A program made the translations under genes and the position numbers. Below are positions 51,322 to 59,642 of a DNA stretch of 64,000 nt, one piece after another; within the stretch, counting starts at the first letter, position 1, and every line of letters begins with the position of its first letter. The notes below the pieces were generated by a model. The model searched no databases. It was given only the letters and a program-made list of their open reading frames with translations, and had not been told where the DNA came from. Source of the DNA: LMUY01 sp965199165 (lineage in GTDB: Bacteria; Pseudomonadota; Alphaproteobacteria; Acetobacterales; Acetobacteraceae); assembly GCA_965199165.1 (NCBI GenBank), contig OZ240681.1:1426001-1490000 (forward strand). Reading direction: 5' to 3'.

Positions 51322-52080
51322 TCACGCCGTCCCAAGCAGGGCATTGATGTCGCAGCCGATGAAACGCTCGGCATGCACGCCATCACCCTCGTCCCAAGCG
51401 AATTTCTGCAGCGCCTTGGCGAGCGCCGCGGCGCCGCCGAACTGGAAGCCCACTTGGCTGGTATAGGCCTGTGCCGCGGCGATCTTCCGGTCCAAGGCGG
51501 CGGAGATGCCGACCACCCTCTGCTCGAACGCCATGATCGACGGGAGGGGGCGCGCATGCGGCTGCCGGATGGCGTAGGGTGTGTCGCGATAGAAGGCCAG
51601 CCGCTCCGCCCGGAAGCAAGCGATGGCCGCCCACACCACGTGCTGGTGGTCGACATGGTTGCCGAGACCCTGCGGCGCCACGACCAGGTCGGGGTTGAGC
51701 CGCGCGGACAGCTCGATAAAATCGGCGATCAGCGCCAGGCGGACGCTGTCCTCGTCATGCGTCGGCCCGAACAACGCCGGCGCGGAGTCGTATCCCCGGT
51801 GCGGCGCCTCCAGCAGATCCAGCCACAGCGCCTCGCTGACGCCGAGGCGGGAGGTCGCATCGCGGTCCTCCTGCCGGCGCAGCGCCATGTAATCCGCGTC
51901 GGGTGCCAGCCCCTTGTCCAACTGGCAGGCCAGGGCGAACCCGGTTGCCGGCACGACGGAGCGGGTGAAGGCGGTCACCAGCACCGTGGTCCACCCCCGG
52001 TCCACCAACAACCCGGCCAAACCACCCGCTGAGAAGACGGCATCGTCCAGGTGCGGCGAGACAAACAGGGCTGTTGGCAT
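51322..52080 (-). CDS. PIG-L (LmbE-like) deacetylase
   Basis: This is a 252-residue zinc-dependent N-deacetylase family protein. The metal site is ALFVSPHLDDAVFSAGG (His, Asp, Asp) near the N-terminus plus GLGNHVDHQHV (His) near residue 140. Related enzymes remove acetyl groups from GlcNAc conjugates, such as GlcNAc-inositol in mycothiol synthesis (MshB) or bacillithiol. It starts 3 bp after the GT4 gene, so the two are co-transcribed. Together with the inositol-phosphate synthase upstream this recalls mycothiol steps; the substrate itself is inferred. Confidence 0.88.
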   Translation of the reverse strand: MPTALFVSPHLDDAVFSAGGLAGLLVDRGWTTVLVTAFTRSVVPATGFALACQLDKGLAPDADYMALRRQEDRDATSRLGVSEALWLDLLEAPHRGYDSAPALFGPTHDEDSVRLALIADFIELSARLNPDLVVAPQGLGNHVDHQHVVWAAIACFRAERLAFYRDTPYAIRQPHARPLPSIMAFEQRVVGISAALDRKIAAAQAYTSQVGFQFGGAAALAKALQKFAWDEGDGVHAERFIGCDINALLGTA

Positions 52081-52083
52081 GGG

Positions 52084-53301
52084 TCACAACAGATGTGGTT
52101 CGAGCCTAAAACGGCATGGTGTCCGCGGGAGTTCCACCGGCCAGGCCACGTCCGGGACGGTGGCGCGAAGGTCCGCATAGACCTGCATGACCTGCCGGCC
52201 CACCGCCTGCCACGAGTAGACGCGGCGGCACTCCTCCAGCCCGGCCTCGGCCAGCCGAACCCGCTCCGCCGGGTCGCTCAGCATGCGGCGCAGCGCCGCC
52301 GTCAGCGCCGGGATGTCGCCAGGCTCGGTCAACAGCCCGTTCTCGCCATCGCGGATGCAATCCACCACGCCGACGGAGCGGCAGGACACCACGGCCAGCC
52401 GGCTCGCCATCGCCTCCAGGATGGTGTTCGAGAAGCCCTCGGCATAGGTCGGCGAGACGAAGATGTCGGCCCGCCGGTAGACGGCCGGCACGTCGGCATA
52501 GTCCACGTAGCCGGTCATCCGGGCGTGGCGCTCCAGGCCGAGCGCGGCGATGCGCGCCGCCGTCTCGTCGAAGGTCGGGCCGATGCCGGAGACCAGCAGC
52601 TCGAACGCGACGCCCTCCGCAGCCAGCGGCGCCAGCGCATCCAGCATGTCCAACACGCCTTTCCGGACGTCGACCCGGCCATGGTACAGCAGCACCGGGG
52701 TCCCGTCGGCGGGCCGGTCGCCGGGCGTGAAGCGCGACACGTCCACCGCGCCGGGCACGACCGTGAAGCGCGACGGATCGGTGCCCAGCCGGTGCGTGAC
52801 CTCGTCGGCGAAGGAGCGGCAGCCGATCAGCACCGCGCCGGCATGGTCCAGCACGCGGACCATGGCCAGCCGGTGCGTCTCGCAGCAGGAGCCGACCCAG
52901 TGGCCGTCGCCGCCCTGGATGGAGACGACGTTCGGCACGCCGGTCTCGCGGGAGGCTTCCAGCACCGCCCAGCCGCACGGGTAGCCGTATTGGGCGTGCA
53001 GGATGTCGAATGGCTGGCGGGCATGTTCGGCCAGGATCGCCGCCTTCATGTTGGCGACGTCGGTTTCGAAGTCGCCGCCATCCTGCTCGCCCACCTGCTC
53101 CAGCCCGACCACGCGCACGCCGGGCACGGGTGGGGGCGGGCCGCCGCCATAGACGCGGATGCCGAGCGGGTCGCCGCGGTACTGGCTGACCATGGTGACG
53201 TCGTGGCCGGCGGCCACCAGCTCCCGCAGCAGGTTCAGCGCGTAGACGCTCATGCCCGAGATGGCCGGGAAGAAGCGGCGGGAAACGAAGCAGATGCGCA
53301 C
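52084..53301 (-). CDS. GT4-family glycosyltransferase (MshA-like architecture)
   Basis: This is a 405-residue GT-B enzyme starting with GTG at 53301 (RICFVSRRFFPAISGMSVYA). The GMSVY loop corresponds to the glycine loop of MshA-type enzymes. The donor domain has LLYHGRVDVRKGVLDMLDAL, LLVSGIGPTFDE, and the EX7E motif in AEGFSNTILEAMASRL. It is followed 3 bp later by a PIG-L deacetylase. A plausible job is glycosylation of an inositol or sugar intermediate made by upstream genes. The acceptor cannot be read from sequence. Confidence 0.88.
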   Translation of the reverse strand: MRICFVSRRFFPAISGMSVYALNLLRELVAAGHDVTMVSQYRGDPLGIRVYGGGPPPPVPGVRVVGLEQVGEQDGGDFETDVANMKAAILAEHARQPFDILHAQYGYPCGWAVLEASRETGVPNVVSIQGGDGHWVGSCCETHRLAMVRVLDHAGAVLIGCRSFADEVTHRLGTDPSRFTVVPGAVDVSRFTPGDRPADGTPVLLYHGRVDVRKGVLDMLDALAPLAAEGVAFELLVSGIGPTFDETAARIAALGLERHARMTGYVDYADVPAVYRRADIFVSPTYAEGFSNTILEAMASRLAVVSCRSVGVVDCIRDGENGLLTEPGDIPALTAALRRMLSDPAERVRLAEAGLEECRRVYSWQAVGRQVMQVYADLRATVPDVAWPVELPRTPCRFRLEPHLL

Positions 53302-53320
53302 GCGACGGGTCCTTACTCTT

Positions 53321-53419
53321 CCGTCATCGCGAGCCGAGCGTGGCGACCCAGTCGGCACGCACCGGGCACCGCACCTGGACGCCCTGGATTGCCGCGGCGC
53401 GCTGCGCCTCGCAACGACG
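53321..53419. repeat. Inverted repeat family B within the cluster
   Basis: CCGTCATCGCGAGCCGAGCG (from 53321) and the inverted CTGGATTGCCGCGG...CTCGCAACGACG (to 53419) bracket the 123-bp gap between the TIM-barrel gene and the GT4 gene. It is the only large gap in the inositol/YcaO run downstream of YcaO, and could modulate read-through between the two blocks. Confidence 0.6.
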
Positions 53420-53424
53420 ATTTT

Positions 53425-54252
53425 TCACAGTGGGAGAGCCGCGCGCAGAGCCGCCAGCGAAGCGGGGATCATCGTGTCGGCGCGATGGCTTTCGCGCGAC
53501 AGCTCGACGCAGATGAGCTTCTGGAACCCGATGGACCCCAGCGCGCCCAGCACGCCGGGCACGTCCATGTCGCCCTCGCCGAACGGCAGGTGGACGTGGC
53601 TGCCGCGCTTCATATCCTCGACCGTCACGGTGCCGAGCGAGCCCGCGAACTCCAGCACGGCCGCCTCCGGGTCGCGCTCCCCCGTCACCAGGCAGTGCCC
53701 GGTGTCGAGCGCCAGCCGCAGCCCGGGGATGGCCAGGGTGCGCCAGTCATCCACCGTCTCCACCAGCATGCCCGGCTCCGGCTCCAGCGCCGCGACGACG
53801 TCCATCGCCTCGGCCCGGCGCACCACCTCCTCCACCCCCTCCAGCAGCCAGCCCCGCGCCTGGTCGGGCGTGACGCCGGGCTTCGGCACGCCGGCCCAGA
53901 AGCTCATCGCCTCCCCGCCCGTCTCGGCCACGACGGTGAGGGCCCGGGTGAGGAAGTCGACCCGGCGCGCACGCCCGTCGGGGTCCGCGCTCAGCAGCGT
54001 GGGCTCGTGCTTCTGTCGCGGGTCGAGCAGGAAGCGCGCGCCCGTCTCCACCACGCAGCCGAGGTTCAGCGCGCGCAGCCGTGCCGCGAGGTGACGGGTG
54101 TTGAGCAGGAAGTCCGGGTCGTACGGGTCCAGGTGATGGATGTCGAGCGTCAGCGCCACGCCGTCGTAGCCGGCTTCCGCGATCAGCGTCAGCGCGTCGT
54201 CCAGGCGGTGGTTGGCCGCACCGTTGGTGTTGAAGGCGAATCGCAGGGTCAT
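53425..54252 (-). CDS. Sugar phosphate isomerase/epimerase-type TIM-barrel protein
   Basis: This is a 275-residue protein of the AP-endonuclease-2/xylose-isomerase-like family. It begins LRFAFNTNGAANHRLDDALTLIAEAGYDGVAL. Metal-ligand positions are suggested by ALEPEPGMLVET (Glu), ALDTGHCLVTGE (Asp, His), KRGSHVHLPFGEGDMD (His, Asp) and FQKLICVELSRESH (Glu). Relatives include IolE and IolH of inositol metabolism and hydroxypyruvate isomerases. Its start overlaps the YcaO stop (ATGA), so both are made together. Confidence 0.88.
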   Translation of the reverse strand: MTLRFAFNTNGAANHRLDDALTLIAEAGYDGVALTLDIHHLDPYDPDFLLNTRHLAARLRALNLGCVVETGARFLLDPRQKHEPTLLSADPDGRARRVDFLTRALTVVAETGGEAMSFWAGVPKPGVTPDQARGWLLEGVEEVVRRAEAMDVVAALEPEPGMLVETVDDWRTLAIPGLRLALDTGHCLVTGERDPEAAVLEFAGSLGTVTVEDMKRGSHVHLPFGEGDMDVPGVLGALGSIGFQKLICVELSRESHRADTMIPASLAALRAALPL

Positions 54253-55754
54253 GCGCGGCGCTCCAGCGCGATGGGGGCGCTGTGCACCTCCGGCTCCCGA
54301 TACAGCGGGTAGAGGCGGCCGACGATGCGGTCCACCGCGGCCACATCCAGCCAGGCCGGGCCGCCCAGCCGCTCCGCCGCGCCCGCAGGCAGGCGCACGG
54401 GAGCGGCGCCGGGCGGCGGCGCGCCCAGGCCGACCAGCGGGGAACCCCGTTGCAGCAGCTTGCGCACGCCGCGCTCGCCGATCCGGTGGTAGCTCATCGT
54501 CTCCACCTCCAGCCCGGGCACGATGGCCTTGACGACATGGACGTCGCGCGCGCCGGGCGGTGAGAAGTCGACGAACAGCACCTCCATGCCGGCCTCGGCG
54601 AAGCGCCGCGCCAGCTCGGTGACCAGCGGCGTGCCGGAGAGCGGGCCGTCCCAGCGCGGCAGCTCGTCGAACCGCTTGGTGGCCTGCCGCGACAGCACGC
54701 TGTCGGCCAGGTAGCCGCGCAGGGTCGACGCGTCGGTGCGGCACCAGGCCATCATCTCGCGCAGCGCCCGGCTCTCCTCGCCGTCCAGCGAGTGGTAGCC
54801 GCGGAACCGCTCCAGATAGCCCGGCGGCGCGATGTGCGCGACCGCGGAGAGCGGCGCGTGGCTGAACATCTTGCGCACCCGCGCGGCCGCGAACTCGAAC
54901 AGCGCCTTGCGCAGCGCCTGCTCGCGGTCGACCGACGCGGCCTCCCCCGCCGCGGTGATCATGATCGGAAACGGCGGGGAGGCGTGGCGCTCGCCGCCCA
55001 CGCAGTACACGCCGGCCACGCCGAACTCGTCGGAGGCGAACTTCGGCAGCACCTCCATCCCCTGGGCAGCCAGGCGGTCCAGCAGGGCGCGGGTGCGCGG
55101 GTCCGCCGGGCCGTCGCCCAGGTCCAGCACGATGCCGCGGTCCATCGCGCGGAAGCCGGTGCCGTTGCCGTCGCGCTGCAGGAGCTCGCATATGCCGTGG
55201 CCGATGGCGAAGTCCAGCGTCGGCCCGGCGCCCAGCCCGTTGGTGATCGGCGTGGTGAAAGGCTGGTAGCCCGGCGTGAAGTCGCCGACCGAGCAGCCGG
55301 CGATCTCCGTCGGCACCAGCACCGTGCCGCCGCCGGGCCAGCGCTGCGCCGGCACCCACTCCAGCACCGTGTCGTGGTCGACCGGGCTGCCGGCGGGCAG
55401 GCAGAGGGCGAGCGGGTCCGCGATCCCCCGCGCGCCGAGCTGCGCCGCCAGGGCCGCGTAGCTGCCGGTGCGGCGCGGGAAGCGGGCGATGGCGCCCGCG
55501 GAATGCACCGCCTCCGCCAGCTCGCCCGTGGTGCCGACGATCGCCTCGGCGTCCGTGGTGCCGTAGCCAACGCCGTGCGGCGTCACGCCATGGAAGCGGG
55601 TGCCGTCCTGGTTGAGGAAGATCGCGTTCCAGCAGGCGACCCCCGTGCGGTCCAGCGCCGCCAGGCTGAACAGCTCCACCCGGCCGGGCGGCATCGACTC
55701 GATGTAGGCCGCCGCCGCATCCGGGATGTCCGGCGGCAGGAAGTGCCCCGTCAT
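54249..55754 (-). CDS. YcaO-domain protein
   Basis: This is a 501-residue YcaO-superfamily protein. YcaO enzymes use ATP to activate amide carbonyls, forming azolines, amidines or thioamides. The two ATP/Mg helices are seen as GYGTTDAEAIVGTTGELAEA (about residues 62-85) and NGLGAGPTLDFAIGHGICEL followed by LQRD (about 193-217). The C-terminal part holds VVKAIVPGLEVETMSYHRIG. No PxPxP end of the azoline-forming class and no TfuA gene are present, and no short precursor peptide gene was recognised nearby. It lies between an MBL gene and a TIM-barrel gene with 4-bp overlaps on both sides. Confidence 0.88.
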   Translation of the reverse strand: MTGHFLPPDIPDAAAAYIESMPPGRVELFSLAALDRTGVACWNAIFLNQDGTRFHGVTPHGVGYGTTDAEAIVGTTGELAEAVHSAGAIARFPRRTGSYAALAAQLGARGIADPLALCLPAGSPVDHDTVLEWVPAQRWPGGGTVLVPTEIAGCSVGDFTPGYQPFTTPITNGLGAGPTLDFAIGHGICELLQRDGNGTGFRAMDRGIVLDLGDGPADPRTRALLDRLAAQGMEVLPKFASDEFGVAGVYCVGGERHASPPFPIMITAAGEAASVDREQALRKALFEFAAARVRKMFSHAPLSAVAHIAPPGYLERFRGYHSLDGEESRALREMMAWCRTDASTLRGYLADSVLSRQATKRFDELPRWDGPLSGTPLVTELARRFAEAGMEVLFVDFSPPGARDVHVVKAIVPGLEVETMSYHRIGERGVRKLLQRGSPLVGLGAPPPGAAPVRLPAGAAERLGGPAWLDVAAVDRIVGRLYPLYREPEVHSAPIALERRA

Positions 55755-56572
55755 CGCTGGATCGGGATGGGGGTGGTGAAGGGCGGCCCGGCGATCACCT
55801 CGTCGAACAGCGCCAGGGCCGCCCTCGTGCTGGTGTCGGTGGCGTATTCGAAGGGGGTGAACACGGAGGTGAAGTCCAGCTGCTCGTACACGGCGCGGTA
55901 GCGTCGCGCCTCGTCGCGCGAGAGCGGGATCTGCTTGTGGTAGGCCTTGTGGCAGGAAATCCGCTGCGCGCTGCCGTCCGGGTCGAAGTCGACCTTCAGC
56001 GAGTCCCCGGCGAACACCGCCTTGCGGTCACGGTCGTAGAGGATGGCGTGCCCGTCATAGTGCCCGCCGGTGTGGTAGAGCGTCAGGCCGGGCCGGATCT
56101 CGAACACCTCGTCGTACGGCAGCGTCACCCGCATCGCCTTGGTCCACTCCAGGTCCTCCTTCTGGATCAGCAGCTCCGGCCCGAACTGCTCCTGCAACTG
56201 GTACAGCGCGCCGTAGCCGTGCGGGTGGGAGGCGGCGAGGATGCGGATGCCGCCCAGCTCCTCGATCTTGGCCAACTGGGCGGGGCTGTAATGCGGCGCG
56301 GCCTCGAAAGCGACGTTGCCCTCCGGATACAGCAGCAGCCACCCATGGCTATCCAGGCCGAAGCGCGGAGTGGACCAGAACTCCCAGATGCCGGGGATGG
56401 CCTCGCGCCAGTGGTATTGCAGCCGGGGCGCGATCTCGTCGGGTGTCACGAACTCCCACCCGTCGGCCGGCAGGTCGTTGCGGACGTCGGAGCAGATGGG
56501 GCAGTGCGGCGGCACGGCGAAGTATTTCTGCCAATGCCCGCAATTGGTGCAGGCGAACGGACTAAGCGGCAT
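55751..56572 (-). CDS. Zinc-ribbon metallo-beta-lactamase-fold protein
   Basis: This is a 273-residue protein. An N-terminal zinc ribbon (FACTNCGHWQKYF ... PHCPICSD, residues about 7-30) precedes an MBL-like fold. The usual HxHxDH metal motif is replaced by ASHPHGYGALYQ, which lacks the Asp-His pair. Later metal positions remain in HTGGHYDGHAIL and VFAGDSLKVDF. It is probably a mononuclear or altered hydrolase, or an oxygen-binding variant. Start and stop overlap both neighbours. The substrate is unknown. Confidence 0.82.
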   Translation of the reverse strand: MPLSPFACTNCGHWQKYFAVPPHCPICSDVRNDLPADGWEFVTPDEIAPRLQYHWREAIPGIWEFWSTPRFGLDSHGWLLLYPEGNVAFEAAPHYSPAQLAKIEELGGIRILAASHPHGYGALYQLQEQFGPELLIQKEDLEWTKAMRVTLPYDEVFEIRPGLTLYHTGGHYDGHAILYDRDRKAVFAGDSLKVDFDPDGSAQRISCHKAYHKQIPLSRDEARRYRAVYEQLDFTSVFTPFEYATDTSTRAALALFDEVIAGPPFTTPIPIQR

Positions 56573-57569
56573 GGGTCAGCTCCGGCCGGGCCTGAGCCTG
56601 GGCGCGCAGCACCAGCTCCATCACGTGCAGGTCGTGCGCGGGCAGGAACGGGAAGGAGCGGCCGGACAGCGAGGCCGCGAAGGCCTCCACCTGGTTGAGA
56701 AACGGGGACCGGTCGGTGCCGGGCACGTCCAGCCGCACGGTCGCGCCCGTGGCGGCGTCGGTCCGGTCCAGCGTGCCGCCCGGCGTTTGGCCCATCGTGT
56801 CGGTCGCGACGACCTGCGCGGCCGTCCCCAGCACCTCCAGCCGACGGCGCGGGAAGGTTTCGGGGCAGTTGTAGGCGACGTGCAGCTGCACCAGCACGCC
56901 CCGCGCGGTGCGGGCGATCAGCAACGCGCCGTCCTCGACCGCGTAGCCGTGCACCTGCGACTGGCCCATGGCGGCGATGTCGACGATGCGGTCGTCCAGC
57001 AGCATGCAGGCGAGGTCCAGCCCGTGCGGCGCCAGGTCCATCAGCGCGCCGCCGCCGGCACGGGCCGGGTCGGTGCGCCAGTTGTCACCTTGGAAGTCGG
57101 CACCGACCCAGCAGCAATAGGCGATGCGGACGGCGGTGACGGTGCCGAGCGCGCCTGCCTGCACCAGCCCGGCCAGATGCTGGTGGGCCGGGTGGAAGCG
57201 TTGGTCGAAGGCGGTCGCATAGGACACGCCCGCCCGCCCGCAGGCGGCCACCATGGCCCGCGCGTCGGCCAGGGTGGTCGCCATCGGCTTCTCGCACAGC
57301 ACCGGCACGCCCGCCGCCGCCGCCGCCTCGACCAAGGGGCGGTGGGCGTCGTTGGGGGAGGCGATGTAGACGGCATCGATGGCGGCGAAGAAGGCAGCCG
57401 GGTCGGTGAAGGGCGTTGCAGCGGGGTGAAGTGCCGCCATCCTGGCCAGTGCCGAGGCGGACACGTCGTGCAACGCGGCCAGCCTGCCGTTGGCGGAGGC
57501 CGCGATCGCCGGCGCCACGTAGTCCCGCGCCACCCAACCACATCCTGCGATGCCCCACCGGATGGTCAC
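56562..57569 (-). CDS. Gfo/Idh/MocA family oxidoreductase
   Basis: This is a 335-residue NAD(P)-dependent dehydrogenase, starting with GTG at 57569. The N-terminal Rossmann motif is WGIAGCGWVARDYVAPAI, the family signature is VPVLCEKPMATTLADARAMV (the EKP motif), and FDQRFHPAHQHL and GGALMDLAPHGLDLACML include the catalytic region (Asp and His). Relatives oxidise inositols, glucose-fructose or other sugars. Inositol oxidation would fit the inositol-phosphate synthase of the same cluster. Its 3' end overlaps the MBL gene by 11 bp. Confidence 0.9.
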   Translation of the reverse strand: MTIRWGIAGCGWVARDYVAPAIAASANGRLAALHDVSASALARMAALHPAATPFTDPAAFFAAIDAVYIASPNDAHRPLVEAAAAAGVPVLCEKPMATTLADARAMVAACGRAGVSYATAFDQRFHPAHQHLAGLVQAGALGTVTAVRIAYCCWVGADFQGDNWRTDPARAGGGALMDLAPHGLDLACMLLDDRIVDIAAMGQSQVHGYAVEDGALLIARTARGVLVQLHVAYNCPETFPRRRLEVLGTAAQVVATDTMGQTPGGTLDRTDAATGATVRLDVPGTDRSPFLNQVEAFAASLSGRSFPFLPAHDLHVMELVLRAQAQARPELTHAA

Positions 57570-57593
57570 GTAGACCCTCCCGCGATCGTAAAG

Positions 57594-57620
57594 AGCCCGC
57601 TCCCTCCGGGAGAGAGTGTC
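57594..57620. repeat. Short copy of intergenic repeat family A
   Basis: CTCCC-TCC-GGGAG forms a small perfect hairpin within this 27-bp stretch, in the 55-bp gap between the methyltransferase and the Gfo/Idh/MocA gene. It is the shortest copy seen and interrupts an otherwise tightly overlapped gene run. Confidence 0.45.
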
Positions 57621-57624
57621 GGCA

Positions 57625-58746
57625 TCACCAGCGCTCCGGCAGGTCGACGAGCACGCGGTGGCGGGCGAGTGCGTCGATTGCGGGGGTCTGGCCGGCAATG
57701 GCGGCGTCCGGCGCGTCCGTGTGCGAGGGGTAGGTCGCGAGGGCGCCATACTCCGCCTCGTAGCGCTCGGACGGCCAGCGGATCGCGCCGCCCTCGTACA
57801 GCGGGTTGCGGCGCAGTGCGGCCCCGGGCGGCGGCACGGTGAGCGGGCCGGCGGCCGGGCCGGGTGCGGCCGTGCCCATAGCCAGCGCCACTGCGGGCGC
57901 CTCCGCCAGCTCGGGCAGGGTCGCCTTGCGCGGCACGCGGGTCTCCACCAACGCAGCTGTCAGCTCGCGGTCGTCGAACAAGTCCGGCGCCGGGAACATC
58001 GCGGCGTAGGTGGCCGGTTCCAGCGGCTCGCCGGCGGACAGGTTGTCCACCAGCGCGTTGTGCATATGGCCGACCAGCACGCGCGTCGCGACCCGAAGCA
58101 TCTCGGCCGCGACCTGCCGCTTCTCGGGCAGGAAGTAGAACGCGTCGTGGCAGAACAGCAGGTCCGCCGCCCGGTCGGCGAAGGGCCACGGCTCGGCCGC
58201 GTCGAAGCACACCAGCGTCGCCGTCGGCGCCACCCAATGCCGCGCCAGCCACAGCTTGGCGAACACCAGGTCCCCGCCCACTACGCCGGCGGCATGCCCC
58301 TGGAAGGCGCGCAGGAAGTGCCCGGCGCCGCAGGCCAGTTCCAGCACGGTGCGCGGCGCCCCCCAATAGGACTGCGCCAGCGCCAGGCCCGACAGGAAGG
58401 TCGGGTCCGACCAGCGATGCGCGAAATAGGTGCCGACCGGGCCGAAAGCCAGCAGGTCCATCGCCGCACGGAAGCTCAGCGCGTCACGCCGGGCGACCAC
58501 CTCGCGGCGTGCAGCCTCGGTGGGGGGCGGCGTGCGTGCCCACCCATCCTGGTCGCCCAGAAGCAGGACGAGCGCGCCGTCCCCGTCCCCGGCATCCAGA
58601 CAGGCCAGGGCCGCATCGGCCAAGGCGCGACGGTCGGCGCGGAGGAAGACGATGTCGTCGACCACGGGCCACCGCTCCCCCTCGGCAGCCACCGAATGTC
58701 CGGACCGGGCCAGCACGCGGCCCGTGAGCGGGCTGCGCAGGATCAC
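57625..58746 (-). CDS. Class I SAM-dependent methyltransferase with a Trm112-like N-terminus
   Basis: This is a 373-residue protein. GTG at 58746 overlaps the upstream stop (GTGA). Residues 1 to about 40 (ILRSPLTGRVLARSG ... WPVVDDIVFL) resemble the short Trm112/UPF0434-like segment found ahead of some methyltransferases. The SAM motif I is TVLELACGAGHFLRAF, followed by VGGDLVFAKLWLAR and LLFCHDAFYFLPEKRQVAAEM. A C-terminal region of about 120 residues is unassigned. It probably methylates a small molecule of the pathway. Confidence 0.85.
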   Translation of the reverse strand: MILRSPLTGRVLARSGHSVAAEGERWPVVDDIVFLRADRRALADAALACLDAGDGDGALVLLLGDQDGWARTPPPTEAARREVVARRDALSFRAAMDLLAFGPVGTYFAHRWSDPTFLSGLALAQSYWGAPRTVLELACGAGHFLRAFQGHAAGVVGGDLVFAKLWLARHWVAPTATLVCFDAAEPWPFADRAADLLFCHDAFYFLPEKRQVAAEMLRVATRVLVGHMHNALVDNLSAGEPLEPATYAAMFPAPDLFDDRELTAALVETRVPRKATLPELAEAPAVALAMGTAAPGPAAGPLTVPPPGAALRRNPLYEGGAIRWPSERYEAEYGALATYPSHTDAPDAAIAGQTPAIDALARHRVLVDLPERW

Positions 58747-59642
58747 GGCAGCCCGGCCTCCGCCAAAACGGTGCGATGGAACGCCTGCAACGGACCGGCA
58801 TGCACCAGTTCCAGGTCGTCGAGCGCCTGCGCCGTAGTGAAGCACGCCACGCGCTCGTACTGCCGCATCTGCAACACGCGGTCCATCACGTCGGCGGCGT
58901 TGAAGGCGCGGCCCTCGGGCGTGTCGGCATCGCCGATCGTGTCGAGCGCCGTCCGGACCGTCGCGGCGACCGGCGGGGCCAGCGTCGACAACGCGCGGGC
59001 GAACAGCCGCCGCATGGACGGCTCCAGCGCGTCACCCAGCATGACCTCCCCGGCGAAGCCGCTATCCGGCAGCACCGCATTGTGGAGGTGGTGCGCCATC
59101 CCGGCCACGAAGGCGACCGCCGGGTCGGCGCCGTAGGCACCGGCAAGCACCGTCCCGAGCACCGCCACGACCAGGCAGTGGTCGCCATGGTTCTCCGGCG
59201 GCTCCAGCACCAGGCGCGGCTTGCCGGGGCAGGTGGCACCGGCCCGGGGCTGGCGGATCAGGGCCTCGGCAAAGCCCGGTGCTTCGGCCGCGGCGCATGG
59301 CAAGCCGAGGTGGCGCCGCAGGTCCGAGCGCAGCGCCGGGTGGATCGGACGGGCGACCTCGTCGAAGCTGCGCTGCAGGATCGCCAGGGGGTCCGGCACC
59401 TCCGCCTCCTCCAGCACGCCGCGGTCGATCCCGCCCAACCGGGCCGCTGCCAACGCGTCGGCGGCGGTGCACAAGGCGACGGTGCCGGCATCTTCCCCGG
59501 CGGCAAGCCGACCCCAGGCACGGCGGAAGGCCCGCACGGCCAGGCTGTCCGGCGCGGACGCGTCCCGGATGCGCTTCAGGTCCCCCAGTTCAGCCGCGAG
59601 CGGGGTGAGCGTGCCCACCCCGCCCGGTCTGCCACCATCCAT
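58743..59642 (-). CDS. HD-domain-like protein
   Basis: This is a 299-residue protein of uncertain family. The central and C-terminal part looks like an HD-type metal-dependent hydrolase: His in ENHGDHCLVVAVLG, the His-His pair in GMAHHLHNAVLPDSG, and Asp in NAADVMDRVLQM. The N-terminal third is alpha-helical and unassigned. Overlaps of 4 bp with both neighbours place it firmly in the operon behind the inositol-phosphate synthase. It could be the phosphatase that removes phosphate from inositol 1-phosphate or from a later intermediate, but that is inference. Confidence 0.7.
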   Translation of the reverse strand: MDGGRPGGVGTLTPLAAELGDLKRIRDASAPDSLAVRAFRRAWGRLAAGEDAGTVALCTAADALAAARLGGIDRGVLEEAEVPDPLAILQRSFDEVARPIHPALRSDLRRHLGLPCAAAEAPGFAEALIRQPRAGATCPGKPRLVLEPPENHGDHCLVVAVLGTVLAGAYGADPAVAFVAGMAHHLHNAVLPDSGFAGEVMLGDALEPSMRRLFARALSTLAPPVAATVRTALDTIGDADTPEGRAFNAADVMDRVLQMRQYERVACFTTAQALDDLELVHAGPLQAFHRTVLAEAGLP

